From Phalacrocorax aristotelis (taxonomy: Eukaryota; Chordata; Aves; Suliformes; Phalacrocoracidae): a stretch of 64,000 nt of DNA. Positions within the stretch are counted from its first letter, which is position 1; each line of letters begins with the position of its first letter. This document shows, piece after piece, positions 1-12,249 of this stretch. A program made the position numbers and the translations under genes. The stretch is taken from contig NC_134276.1 of NCBI RefSeq assembly GCF_949628215.1, positions 61,231,733-61,295,732 of the forward strand, written 5' to 3'. The notes beneath the pieces are model-generated. The model ran no database searches. It had not been told where the DNA came from and worked only from the letters and a program-made list of their open reading frames with translations.

Positions 1-2869
1 AAAGAATGATGAAAGAAACATTGTTCCTTTTAGGCTTGCACTGAATTTGATAACAGCAGTTAAGGAATTTTGCCAACCATTGATGCAGTACACTGCACCA
101 ACAAAAGAAGTAGCAAGAGCAGGTGTCATGCTGAGGTGCAGAAATACTTCCTGAAACCTGTCGCAGACGTACTGACCACTGCAATCATTTGCATTTACTT
201 GTTCAGCAGCATGAGACTGCACTGAAGAATGAAGCCACATGGGAGACACTCAAACAATATACAGGCAGACCCAGCACGTATGCTAGTAGGTTCTGCTATC
301 TTGTTTGTAGTTGTTTCCTTTTCTCTGTTTGAAGGCATAGCACTACGTCCATGATAAAGACACAGTAGACAGAACATAGCCAGAGATGTCACTTGTCCTG
401 GCTGGGCAGGCTCATGAATCATCAGAGCTGTCCAAGGCACCCGAGCTTCTCACAGGGCCTTTGGTTGAGCTCCGTTATTATGAAGCCATATTTTAAAAGC
501 TAATTTTAAACTTTATCACACACAACTGGCGTTAGTTGCAACAACGCACAGAAAAAGAAAACTGCTTAATTTTTAGTGGATGTGCACATTTTTTCACCTG
601 ACCTTACAAACAGTGGTGACATTATGAAGTGTAGGATGTTTCTACTTCTCAGTTACTCTGTTCTCAGTTGGTTTATAAGGTGAAGCCTTGGTTTCATCTG
701 CTGTATTTTTCACCTAATTTTTCACTTAAGCTTTCAGGCTTTGTCCTTTAGTATAAGAGCTGTAAAGCTGTAAGTAGGGCTATACTCTGAACCATGGAGG
801 CCAACAGGCAAGCTAGCCCTGGCCTATCTCAAATTCAGGATATTCTTTATCACACCATTAAGAAACATGAACAACGTTTAGTTCTGATTGTTTGCTGCCC
901 TCAAGAGGAGAACTTTAACAAATATTGAATCCATGACATTATTAAAAGCAATGATCGAGGGGTGTCGTTTTTATGTTTTGCAAAACAAAAACACATCCCA
1001 GTCATTAAATCTCCAGCTGACTGTCTTTAAAGAGTTTGCAGAGTCTGAAACACTTAGCTTTAGAGTTATTCATATTTTTAAACCATATAAAAAGAAAAAA
1101 CATGTACTAGATAGCTGTAACCCCACCATTGCCAACACACAGTTTCAACTGGAGATTAAATATGTATTTGGAAGACAGATCCATGTAAGGTTACTAAATA
1201 GGCAAGCCTCATCAGGTTCAGGAAGTCCCCTGAACTGAAAGTAGTAGAAGTTTAGGAGACTACTCACAAATATAATTTGTGTTTGCACAGATCTTACTCC
1301 TCCCTTGGCGTTTGCTAATGGGCTTCACTGGGAGACAGGACACTGGATCAGACAGACCCATTAGCCACTCTTGGGTTAAGTAATCTAGCAAATGCCTCTG
1401 AGGAGCCCAGTGTCCTCATTATTTCTGGAAGAAGCTCTGCAGCTCTTCAGAAAAAGTATTTGCTGGAAGTCAAAAAATTTCCGGGAGATTCTTGGTAGTT
1501 TGTTCTTTTAGCAAAACTCTACTAATGGATTTACAAATTTATTTGAAACTTCTGTTTTGCCACATTTCTGTCTTTCTGGGAAAACTGAAGAGTAACAAAT
1601 GGAATTAGAGAGCAACTTAAGAAAAACAAACAAACAAAAGAAATATTTGAGTATTTAAGCTCAAAAACAATCTAGTTTCAGGTATCATTCAAGCCTTCTG
1701 TGAAATACTTTCCTTAATTACTAGATGTTCTTTTAGCCTTGCGCTGCTCAAGAAATTATGTTAAAGGCTCATATGCCATATACAGAGAATATGCCTGTGA
1801 TACTGTTTAGCTGATGGGGATCTCAACAGAAAATGTTGTACCAGATGTCTGCACCTGCATATAAAACACTGGAGGTTGAGACAACAGTTCCATAAAAGCC
1901 AAGAACAGCACAGGTTATGCTGTTCTTTGTCACCAACTGGAAAACAGAAGGCCATTACTTTGTACAGGACCTTGTAATTTTCTCCTGTGCTTCCTTTTCT
2001 CTTGTCAGTCCAGGCTGTCACATAACTGTCTCCATGTCCCTGAAGAGAGACAGCAATATCCCACTGAGGGCTACTAATGTGTTCAAGTAGTCATTAAAAA
2101 AAAACAGGGGGAAATTACTTACAAGATGTAAAAAGTTGCTACGTGTTGTAACTAGTTTGTATGAGGTTTGCAGCTGCCTCGGTTTTAAAATGGAGGTAAA
2201 CTTTCGCTATTTGTGCCACTGCATGGTGCACAACAAAGAAAGATTTATGTGAGAGATAGGCACATCCCTATCTTCAAGGAAAGAGCTGCTTCTGTTTGGA
2301 GATATTTCTCACAAAAGACACCCCTTACATTAAAGGAAATTCACAGTAACTTCTCTTACCTTGATGCAAATTTCTTTTTTTTTCTTTCAGGACAAGCTGG
2401 TACTTAAAGCACATTCCTTAATCCTGTCTACTGGAATCCAATAGCTGCTGCCCATTTCATATTTGTGTAAGCCAAAGAGACACTTGGTGTTCAGATTTGT
2501 CCCTTAGAGACAAGAACTAGGACTTTAGAGCTCAGGTCATCTCTCCATTTTAGTCCAGGCTCATCAATAATAAAAAGCATTGCCAAACAATGTTGTAAAA
2601 GTGGTTTCAGGAAAATCTGGCAATATTCCTATTTGGCTTATTGTATAGTTTCTGACTACGAAAATATAGTTTCAATCACCTCGTATATTTACTTCTAAGT
2701 GAACAAAGCATTTCTCAGGCAGAAGCTCCTGAAATCCATTATAGAGAATATGTATATATTTCTGTATGCAGATACATGACACATTTTTCAGCCTTTCTAA
2801 TGTGGGGCTTCAGAGTTGAAACAGATATATGAAATCTTCAGAAACAGCTTGTAAGGATGTATGATTTAC
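1..2869. other. Intergenic sequence, no gene recognised
   Basis: No coding exon, RNA gene or intact repeat could be supported here. Short open frames exist but lack family resemblance and splice context. Around 1320-1375 a stretch reading gagacaggacactgg followed by a tract like CR1 3' ends (gatcagacagaccca) may be a very old CR1 relic; this is weak. Confidence 0.5.
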
Positions 2870-3634
2870 GTTCCATCATACATGGGCTGGGGCAATCTCA
2901 AGCACAAATACAGGCTGGGCAGAGAATGGATTGAGAGCAGCCCTGAGGAGGTGGTCTTGGTGGTGTTGGTTGATGAGAAGCTCAACATGACCCAGCAATG
3001 TGCTCTCACAGCCCAGAAGGGCACCAGTATCCAGGGCTGCATCAAAAGAAGCGGGACCAACAGGTTGAGGGATGTGATTCTGCCCCTTTACTCTGCCCTC
3101 ATGAGACCCCACCTGGAGTACTGCTTCCAGCTCTGGAGCCCCCAACATAAGAAGGGCATGGATCTCTTGAACTGAGTCCAGAGGAGGGCCACAGAGATGA
3201 TCAGAGGGCTGGAGCACCTCTCTTACGAAGACATGCTGAGAGAGTTGGGCTTGTTCAGCTTGTAGAAGAGAAGGCTCCAGGGAGACCTTATAGCAGCCTT
3301 AGAGTTCCTGAAGGGCACCTACAGGAAAGCTGGAGAGGGACTTTTTACAAGGGCATGTAATGATAGGACAAGGGGTAATGGCTTTAAACTGAAAGAGGGT
3401 ATATTTAGATTAGATACAAGGAAGAAATTTTTCACTATGAGGATGGTGGCACACTGGAACAGGTTGCCCAGAGACGTTCTGGATGCCCCATCCCTGGAAG
3501 TGTTCAGGGCCACGTTTGATGGGGCTTTGAGCAACCTGGTCTAGTGGAAGGTGTCCCTGCCCATGGCAGGGGGTTGGAACTAGATGATCTTTAAAGGTCC
3601 CTTCCAACCCAAACCACTCTATGATTCTATGATA
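2870..3634 (+). mobile_element. CR1 LINE, 3' end fragment (sense)
   Basis: The left part translates into the end of a CR1 reverse transcriptase reading frame (GWGNLKHKYRLG, then WIESSPEE and a VLVDEKL block), interrupted by a stop soon after. It is followed by the CR1 3' untranslated region (cactggaacaggttgccc near 3450) and ends near 3634 in the ATTCTATGA tail typical of avian CR1. It is 5' truncated, as most CR1 insertions are, and cannot encode a working enzyme. Confidence 0.9.
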
Positions 3635-3670
3635 AATCAGCATGAATTGCTGTACTTAAATCTTTAGTAA

Positions 3671-4267
3671 TGTGTGCTGGTTTTGGCTGGGATAAAATTA
3701 ATTTTCTTCACAGTAGCTAGTATGGGGCTGTGTTTTGGATTTGAGATTAAAATAGTGTTGATAATATAGGAATGATTTGTTACTGCTAAGCAGTCCCTAC
3801 AGAGAGTCAAAGCCTTTTCTGCTTCTCACCCCACCCACCAGTGAGCAGGCTGGGGGTGCACAAGAAGCTGGGAGGGGACACAGCTGGGACAGCTGACCCC
3901 AACTGACCAAAGGGATATCCCATACCGTAGGACATCATCCTCAGCATATAAAGCTGGAGGAAGAAGAAGGAAGCGGAGGGATGTTCAGCGTGATGGCGTT
4001 TGTCTTCCCAAATAACTGTTAAGCGTGAGGGAGCCCTGCTTTCCTGGAGATGGCTGAACGCCTACCTGCCCATGGGAAGTAGTGAATGAATTCCTTGTTT
4101 TCCTTTGCTTGTGTACACAGCTTTCGCTTTACCTGTTAAACTGTCTTTATCTCAACACACGAGAGTTCTCACTTTTACCCCTCTGATTCTCTCCCCTATC
4201 CCAGTGGGGGAAATGAGTGAGCGGCTGTGTGGGGCTTAGCTGCTAGCTGGGGTTAAACCATAACACA
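3671..4267 (+). mobile_element. Solo LTR of an endogenous retrovirus (ERVL-like, avian)
   Basis: About 0.6 kb beginning TGTGCTGGTTTTGGCTGGG (or two bases earlier) and ending ...ACCATAACACA. It contains a TATA-like box (catataaag near 3945) and, downstream, a transition into T/C-rich sequence. It resembles the abundant avian LTR that opens with TGTGCTGGTTTTGGCTGGG; the family name is from memory. AGTAA occurs immediately left (3666-3670) and one base beyond the right end (4269-4273), a possible 5-bp target duplication. No internal retroviral sequence flanks it, so it is a solo LTR. Confidence 0.8.
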
Positions 4268-4439
4268 GAGTAACTTGCAGAAGAGTATTTGCGTTCCTGA
4301 ATTTGAAAAGAAACAATGCTGTGGTGTCTTACAAAATTTGACTAATTTTTTATTTGACTAAGCCTAAAAACCCCAAAGTGACTTTTGTGTAACAGAATAA
4401 ACACTGTTGCAATGCCGACTGCTTTGGCAATCACCCTAT

Positions 4440-6090
4440 TAGTACAGTATTGTTCCAGTGCTCCACCACCCTCTGGGTGAAGAACCTTTTGCTAATATCC
4501 AATCTAAACCTCCCCTGGCACATCTTCCTGCTGTTCCCTTGGGTCCCGTCATTGGACACCAGAGAGAAGAGATCAGCGCCTGCCCCTCCTCCTGCCCTTA
4601 TGAGGAAGCTGTAGACCGCAAAGAGGTCTCCCCTCAGTCTCCTCTTCTTCAGGCTGAACAAGCCAAGTGACTTCAGACACTCCTCGTACGGTTTCTCCTC
4701 TAAACTCTTCACCAGCTTCATGGTTCTCCACTGGACACTTTCTGGTAGCTTTATATCCTTAATGTACTGTGGCGCCCAAATAAGCACAAAGTTGTAAAGG
4801 TGAGGCCACACCAGCGCAGAGCAGAGCGGGACAATCACCCCTCTCGACGTGCTGCAATACAGTGCTTGTTTCACCCCAGAACATGGTTGGCCCTTTTGGC
4901 TGCCAGGGCACACTGTTGGCTCACGTTCAACTTGCCATTGACCAGAACCCCCAGGTCCCTCTCTGCAGAGCTGCTCTCCAGCCTCTTGTTCCCCAGTCTG
5001 TATGTACATCCAGGGTTGTCGTGCCCCAGGTGCAAAACCCAGCACTTGCCCTTGTTAAACTTCATACGGTTGGTGACTGCCCAGCTCTCCAGCCTGTCCA
5101 GGTCTCTCTGCAGGGCCTCTCTGCCCTCAAGAGTGTCAGCAGCTCCTCCCAGTTTTGTGTCATCAGCAAACTTAATCACTATTCTTTCAAGTCCTGCATC
5201 CCAGTCATTTATGAAGACATTAAAGACCACTGGCCCCAAGATGGATCCCTGTGGAACCCTCCTAGTGACTGGCCCCCAGCCCAATGTAACCCCATTTACT
5301 ATAACCCTTTGAGCCCAACCCATCAGCCAACTGCTCACCCATTGCATTACGTGTTTATCCAGCTCTAGGCTGGACATTTTGTCCAGGAGGATACTGTGAG
5401 AGACAGTATCGAAAGCTTTACTGACATCCAAAAAAATTACATCAACCGTCTTTCCTTGGTCAACTAGGTGGGTAATCTTGTCATAGAGGGAAAACAAATT
5501 TGTTAGGCGGGTCTTTCCCCTCGTGAACCCGTGCTGGCTCGGACCAGTGACTGTGTTGTCTTTCAGGTGTTTTTCAGTAACTCTCAGAATAATCTTCTCC
5601 ATAATTTTACCAGGCACAGAAGTGAGACTGATGGGCCTATAGTTACTGGGGTCATTCCTGTTGCCCTTCTTGAAGACTGGGACAGCGTTTGCCAGCTTCC
5701 AGTCAACTCTCCAGATTCCCAAAAGCATTGAAAAATCACTGAGAGAGGTCTCGCTATGACATCAGCCAGGTCTTTAAGTACCCTTGGATGAATCCCATCA
5801 GGCCCCATCGACTTACAGGGATCCAGCTGGAGCAGGAAGCCCTGCACAAATTCAGGATTTGTTGGAAATTTATCATTTCCACAGGCCTGAGGTTCCCTAG
5901 CCCAAGTTTCTGGGGGTCCCAGAGCCCATCTTTGGTGTTGAAGAATGAGGTGAAGAAAGCATTAAACATCTTAGCCTCATCTATGTCCCCTTTGCGTTAT
6001 CTATGTATCTTTTGCCTTGCCTGCCTGACTTCCTATGCTTCGGGATTGCTTGCTCCTGTGCTTTTAATAGGTGATACTTAAAAAGTGACC
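4440..6090 (-). mobile_element. CR1 LINE with partial reverse transcriptase (copy A), 3' truncated
   Basis: On the minus strand this encodes part of a CR1 reverse transcriptase. Visible blocks are SMGPDGIHPRVL, NYRPISLTSVPGK, HGFTRGK, VIFLDVSKAFDTVSH (RT motif A), VPQGSILGP, and KFADDTKLGG (the catalytic F-A-D-D box, motif C). The frame is broken near 5690-5720, between the IFQCFWESGE segment and the DWKLANAVP segment, so no active enzyme is made. The element runs to about 4440 in the 3' untranslated region and stops without the ATTCTATG tail, which is unusual because CR1 copies normally keep their 3' ends. Positions 4925-5990 are almost identical to 21980-23045. Confidence 0.92.
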
Positions 6091-6631
6091 AGCTTCAGAG
6101 AAACCTAAAAAATGAATCTGCATGCTCAGGTCTACAAATAGCAAGTATTTTTTATATTCAGCAATTTCTGTGCTCATTTCTGCAGCATAGTTAAAGAAGG
6201 CCCCACAGGCCTTCTTGCATCTGTCCTTTGCTCATGAAGGCATGGCTGTCTTGGTTTCATTCACGTCCTTAAACAGAACATATTACCTTGGCTTTGAATG
6301 CTCTCCAGCTAAGTAATGGATCATGGAGGCCACATTTGCTGTATCCTCATAATTTTGTTACACCATTGCAAACCTCAGCTGTAAGTTAATGAGGGAAGTA
6401 CCTTCCCTCATTCCTTTAAATGTCTGCTCATCTCCCCCGTGTCCAGCAAAAAATGCATGTCTAATTTTTCAGGGAAGACAGGTTTTTAAAAGTCACTCTG
6501 CAACTGGAACACAACCTCCAATGATGTGGGTGATTCTGAATTCAGAGAAGGAATACTTCCCATAGGGTCAGCTACCAGCTGTGTTGAGGGCCTGTGGTGG
6601 CCCTCAAGACGCTTACGATGGGGGATGTGTC
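6091..6631. other. Intergenic, nothing recognised
   Basis: AT-rich sequence between copy A of CR1 and the next LTR-like element. No exon, RNA gene or repeat can be supported. Confidence 0.5.
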
Positions 6632-7235
6632 TGTCAGAGCCCAATAATCTCTAAGCAGGTTCTTTGAGATATTCCACATGAGGAAGGCTTAATGTTTAAT
6701 GCCAAATTTCTTTATTTGTAGATATTTGATGTTACACAGGATTTTGATTTAGCAGAGTGATACAGCAATGTACTAAAACCACAAGTGCAATATAGCAGTT
6801 GCAGTCCACTGTTGGATCACAGTACAAACCCGATTGCCATTACCAGTCCCTGTATGCTCACCATTACAACACTGGGCATCCCAGTCTCCAGGGAGGAGTG
6901 AGTTGAAACGAGCTCAAGCCAGCTGCTCTCTTCAAAGTTAGTTCTCTTGATTCTTCAGCTTTTATACTTTTAGGTTTGGCTGAGTTGCCTACACGCTTCT
7001 CCATCCATGCTGTTTCTCTCCCCCCATTATCTCAGGCAAGGCTGTTTACACAAATCAAAACCCCACTGGTACAGCTGGATATCTAAAACAAATATGACCC
7101 TCAACACCCTTCATGCTGACGCAAGTTCAGCTTCTCTTATGATAATTGGAGGCCATTCCTTATATTCTCCTCTGAGCGCATCAACCTCGCCCATCTCCTC
7201 TGAGCCTTCTTTCATTGTAGGCATCTGTTGTCACA
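6632..7235 (-). mobile_element. LTR-like element, probable solo ERV LTR (antisense)
   Basis: Read on the minus strand the segment starts TGTGACAACAGATGCC (at 7235) and ends GGGCTCTGACA (at 6632), giving TG...CA ends. It has a TATA box (AGTATAAAAGC, plus-strand position about 6960-6973) and about 250 bases later an AATAAA polyadenylation signal (plus-strand about 6712). Size, termini and signal order are those of an LTR. No retroviral genes adjoin it and no clean target duplication is visible, so boundaries and family are inferred. Confidence 0.55.
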
Positions 7236-10200
7236 GGGTGTGATTCTCTTCTTTACTTCTTTTTATACCAAAAAAAAGCAAACTTGAAAAACATTCATTA
7301 CATTGAAGATAAAAAGTGAGTATGCCATTTGGCTTTGTGCCTCTATTCTCAGTTAAATATGTTTTTTAAACAGCAACCCTACTAATAATTTTGCCACAGA
7401 AGACCACTAGATGTTTGAGGTTCAACTGGTACTGAACTTCAGTTGCAGCTTTTTGCTGAGGCCAGTATCTTGCTAAATGAACCCCACCTTCTTAAACTTC
7501 CAGGACTAACCGGTTCTTTGAACAGAGTATTGGGAAAGTGTTTAACGCAATATATGAACAGCTCTCCATATGGATATCATTTCAGAAATTTTTAAAAAAT
7601 TTTATAAATGACAATATAGCCTAAAACCATTAGCTGGGCCTCAAAAGCCTGTGACAGAGGACAATAAGAACTCATTAATTTTAGCTTCTGCTAACTCTGA
7701 CAGGCATATCTGAAATACGATTATATTGGGGAGTAACAGCCAGTTGTTGATGACTAATGATCTCATCATTTTATGTGTATACAATTATCTTCTTATTTTA
7801 TATTTATCAAGGGACAAACATGGCAAGCTGACCCAACCAGGTAAACAACTTCATGAAGACAAAGCTGAGGACACATTGTCCAGGATGGAAGATTTGTTAT
7901 CAAAACTAAAAGACGGGTATGTGGTTTTCTGTCTACGATGAAAGAGTGCCACAGTGCTCACCGTGTAGATCTGCTACCTTTGTCCATCCTGAACTCTTTT
8001 GTGCTAATCAGAGAAAAAAGTACTAGGACTGAACCTCCTCTAAAAATCTTTATGAAATAGATCCACCAAAAAACTTACACAGGCTTGTAGGTACCCAGGC
8101 ACTTTATGGAATTCTCAGTACAGGGCCTGGTAAACACAAACTAAATCCTGTAAACCCAGCTTCCCTGCCGGAGCATGCTGCAGAACGTGTGCGGTGGCCA
8201 GGGCTCCCCATGCGGCACTGTCATCCCATGGCCTATTTAACCAGGGAGTGCCATGTTGTGAGGAACCATCTCCACACTGCACCAGAACAAGCACGACAGA
8301 GATGGCACAGGAACCTGTCTCGGGTAAACGCTCCCAACTGCTTTTGTGGGATAGTTTTCAGCCAGATTTATTCCTTGATCTGCTCCACCATGAAGCCACA
8401 CCAGCACAAGTGACTGGGGATGCAGAGGAAAGAGAGTGAACAGCCAAGGATCAGGCTGGGAAGGAGTGGGAAACTTCTTCTGGAGGACTTGTGCTGATTT
8501 ACACTTACATGGGAATAACAAGAGCCAGTGTGAAGGTAAGGGAGACAAAAGGCGATGGCACGAATTAAGTACATCTTGATGTCCACCTCTTTCAAGGATC
8601 GTCTATCCCCATTGTGACCTAGAAGTTAAATACTGAATACTCTCATAAAGTGGGAATGGGGAGGAGTCTTTGCTGAACACCTTGGTAATTAATTAACTCA
8701 CTCAGAATACTGTAGTGCCTCCCTCACCTAACATGATTTGATCAAACACCTCTTTTCCCGGTCTAACTGGTAGGCTCATTCCTCTTCTCGACATGTTGTA
8801 ACCAAGGCAGGGTTGAAAGAAGACATGAGTCGGTGAAATCTGTAACATGGTGACTAAGGTAATTGCTTGCAACTGAAATTTAAAGAGTTCTTGTGCTCAA
8901 CTCTGATTAATATGTTGCATATAATAATTAAGTGTTAATTAGAGGAAGAATGAAAACCCCAGTACTTCTCCATCCATGTCAATGCCTGCACGAGCACGAT
9001 ACTAGGTCATGTTGTCTCCTGTACACTTTGGGGTGCTTCCATGCAAAACAGAAACGCCTGACGCAGAGAGAACCCTGCAGCAGCTAGAGCATTTAGTTTG
9101 CAGGAAGATACAAGCTCAGACAGAAAAGAGATTTTAATCCCGGCATCCAACTTCTGTGTGTAACATCAGGCAGAAGACACAGCAAGTATCCTCAACCTTC
9201 TTGCCACAGGTGTGTTGGGGCTGCACGTGGAATCAAAGGGGATCATTGGCCCGGCTTTGCATCCTGACAGGACTAACACAAGCAACACGGGGAACTGCAC
9301 AGTGCTGCCGAGGCTGAAGCAGCTGGTTCTCAGAAGCAGACCTAGACACACATCCGTATTGGGAATATTCAGAGCTGAATCTGGATGGAGCATCACATGC
9401 CCACGGAAATCTAGCCACCTGAAGACACTTAGATGTTGCCAGGCCTGAAACCTGTTTCACAGTAGAGAAATGATTGTTGGGGAAAATGAGCAGCCCTGGT
9501 TTCCAATGCTTTCAAAAGGATCTGCAAATCATGTGCACCTTTGAAAATCAGAGTCCTGGGATGTGGCAGCAGTTGCTTTACTCTTTCACTTTGGCTCAGT
9601 CCCCAGACTTGGATACAAACAGCTGAAATGGTTCCTAACAGGGAGATGTGAATCTATTTAACACAACAAAGCCAGACAAACTGCTGTACAAACTTAGATC
9701 CCAAGAGAGGCTAAATCATCACTATGATGGCCAAACCACATTGTCTCAAGAAGTTTTGTGACAAACACTCCTGTGTTTTCAACATGGCAACTTTACTTTT
9801 GCCTTTACGTCTGTGGAAGAGCAACAGTATTACTCAGAGCAAAATATAGCTCCATCTGTGTCAATTCACAAACTTAGATACAGTAAGGGGAATCAATGTT
9901 GAGTGAGCATATTATCATTATAAAATAAATACATTGCCGAATTATTGTAACAAGCTCTATAAGCAAACGAAAGATCAGAAGGCTGAGAAGCTCAGAATCA
10001 AATGCAGAATTCAAAAAATCTCAGTATGTTCAGATCTGCAAAGGCTCAGTAAGGTGCACCACCTTAACCCTGTGTCCTAACCCAGCAACTGTACTCATAC
10101 AATACAGTTATGTTTTAAAGACTGCAACCGAAAGTGGGTGTTCTTTCTTCTCTCACTGTATTGCTTTAAAGTCTGTTAAAAGACGTTTGGGCACACCTTC

Positions 10201-11739
10201 CTGAAATCCTGATTTTTCCTGCAGAACCTGCCCTGCTACTTGGCAGTGCACATCATTGGGTTGCACATATCTGTACAATTACTGTACCTGCTAATTAGAC
10301 GAGTTGTCTGTGGTATAACTCCTAAGACCAAGGCAACAGAACAGAGCAGAAATTTTCATGTTTAGTAATACATGTTTCCAAATTGTAACATAGAGCTTGT
10401 TTATTGCATGGGATATGAAATATTTTGAGAATCTGATGTAGTTTAATGTCTCAAAATATACTCAGAATAGGATATATTAGACTTCTGTTAATCTGAACGT
10501 GCTGCCAGAAATACATGCATCTTCCACGGAGATGCACTTGCAATGAGACACAGAAGGAAAACTCAGCTCAAACGGGCATTGAATTAGATTATTAAACAAG
10601 TGAATAACCACCTTGTCAGAATAATTCTCTCCCTGAAGTAAGCTCAGCCAAGGTTTTATGTAATTCCAAAAAACCTGAATATCGCTGTCAGACACCAGCA
10701 GTGTTCTAAGAAAGTCAAGCACATGGTATCTAGACATCAAAATGTAAAATTTTGATTTATGATTGAAAGCAAAAAGGGAAGCAGATTGAGTTACACGGTA
10801 AGTACATATGGTACCGCGTTGACTTTTTTTTATAATATGTGTTTTTAAGGCAGTGCTTTTCAGGTTTATTTTAGTACTTTACTTGCATAAAAAACTCCAT
10901 TGATCTCTAAAGCCACCGATGAGCTGGAATACATTGCTGATGGTGGCCCACAACACAGGGAAAATGCTTAACGTCACTATTTGCTAGCAAAGCTCCCCCC
11001 ATTTCTGCTAAGAACAAATGCCAGCTTTAGTTCAATGAATATTAATGTGTGACAAACATTCAATAACAATCTCATCAGACCCATGAAGCAAAAAAAATTA
11101 CACAAAAATTCTCAAATGCCAAAATCCCCTGTGCTTTACAGCAAATTTGTTAACGTATCCAGAAAAAAATAATGTTTTTCCCCCAAGGCAACCCTCTGAA
11201 CAGAAACTTGCCTGAGGAAATCGAAGTGATACCCAAGTAACCAGTTTGTACCCTTACTGCTAGTTAAAATGGCTAAAAAAAGGCATACATCAGACACTAC
11301 AAACAAGACATCTTTTTAACAGAAGTCCTCTGTGTATTTGGTTTCAGATACTCGACAGTTCACCTTTCTTTGCAAGTTGATATGTGACTGCGAAGGCTAG
11401 AAACTAAATTTAAAACCCCTCTTCAGACTTGAGATTTTCCCTTAACTACTTCACCAAAAATTTTATTTGGAGCTCGCCGCAGCCTTTAGGTCGTCTTTAT
11501 AGTTATTCTCTTTGCTGAAAGAAGAACTGTGTTCAGTTCTTGCCGTGCTCAGTTGCCCAGGCATCAAACTGCCGTGCAACACGTTACAAAAGCCGCCTCG
11601 ACCCACAGCAACGGGGATGCAGCGTTCCTGCAGGCGCTGCAATCACGTAACGTGTTTTTACCCCAGACGATGAATCAGCAAAATGAAAAATTAAAAAAAA
11701 AATAAAAATTGGACGTAAACGCTTGCACATCGGTTCCGT
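7236..11739. other. Intergenic sequence upstream of the TPP2 CpG island
   Basis: Mostly AT-rich, with no convincing exon or intact repeat. A minus-strand open frame of 87 codons at 10477-10740 has no recognised family and no splice support. The last few hundred bases before 11740 rise in GC content toward the CpG island. In mammals the neighbour on this side is FGF14, but no FGF14 exon is recognisable here. Confidence 0.5.
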
Positions 11740-12159
11740 TTCCCCTTCAGAGGATTTCGCGCGTTCCCGCGCTGCAGCAGCGGCGTGTCCCCTCACGGCT
11801 GAGGAGCAGTGCACGAGGCGGGGTGGGGGTGGGGGGGCACCCGCCACCGCCGCGGCCGGGCAGCGGCCCCGAGGCGGGACCAGCCCCACGAGCAGGCTGC
11901 GGCCATCCCGCCCGGGGGATGCAGGAAGCAGGGCCCCAAGGTGCCCCAGGCCGGCGGCTGCGGGAGGCGACTTCCTCCCCCCCGCGGTACGTGGCCACCT
12001 GCGGCCCCGCCCCGCGCGGCACGCGCTGCTGCCCCAGGCACCCCTCAGACCCGTCAGCGCGCGCACCGGCTCACAGCGCGTGGAGAACGCCGCTTACTCT
12101 GCCTCCACCACAGGCCCCGCCGCGCTCCAGCGCGAGCGCCCCACCCACCGCCCGGCCGT

Positions 12160-12164
12160 ATTGG
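12160..12164 (-). promoter_or_regulatory. TPP2: Inverted CCAAT box (distal)
   Basis: ATTGG in the context cgtattggccgg, 192 bases before the start codon. NF-Y commonly binds such sites in CpG-island promoters; binding here is inferred from sequence only. Confidence 0.45.
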
Positions 12165-12181
12165 CCGGTTTAGCCCCGCTG

Positions 12182-12205
12182 CTCTCGCGCCGCGGGCCGC
12201 GAGAG
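12182..12205. promoter_or_regulatory. TPP2: GC-rich inverted repeat in the promoter
   Basis: CTCTCGCG and CGCGAGAG form 8-base inverted arms around an 8-base spacer. The arms resemble halves of the TCTCGCGAGA element found in some CpG-island promoters, here split by the spacer. Function is not shown. Confidence 0.4.
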
Positions 12206-12222
12206 GGTGCGCCTCCCCACGG

Positions 12223-12227
12223 ATTGG
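12223..12227 (-). promoter_or_regulatory. TPP2: Inverted CCAAT box (proximal)
   Basis: ATTGG within ggattggtgagg, 63 bases after the distal box and 12 bases before the NRF1-like palindrome. Paired CCAAT boxes with short spacing are a usual NF-Y arrangement. Confidence 0.55.
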
Positions 12228-12239
12228 TGAGGCGACACG

Positions 12240-12249
12240 GCGCATGCGC
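12240..12249. promoter_or_regulatory. TPP2: NRF1-type palindromic site
   Basis: GCGCATGCGC, a perfect palindrome matching the core NRF1 consensus, 107 bases before the TPP2 start codon and next to a CCAAT box. NRF1 drives many housekeeping promoters, consistent with the broad expression of TPP2. Confidence 0.6.

Noticed and set aside
888..1238. Plus-strand open frame of 116 codons in the first kilobase
   Set aside because: AT-rich chance frame without conserved motifs, splice context or similarity that I recognise.
4871..5728. CR1 reverse transcriptase frame as an active gene
   Set aside because: The frame is only a middle part of the enzyme, is frameshifted near 5700, and the element lacks its 3' end.
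10477..10740. Minus-strand open frame of 87 codons upstream of TPP2
   Set aside because: The translation looks less repetitive than chance frames, but I recognise no family, and no splice or promoter context supports it. A protein search and RNA-seq would decide.
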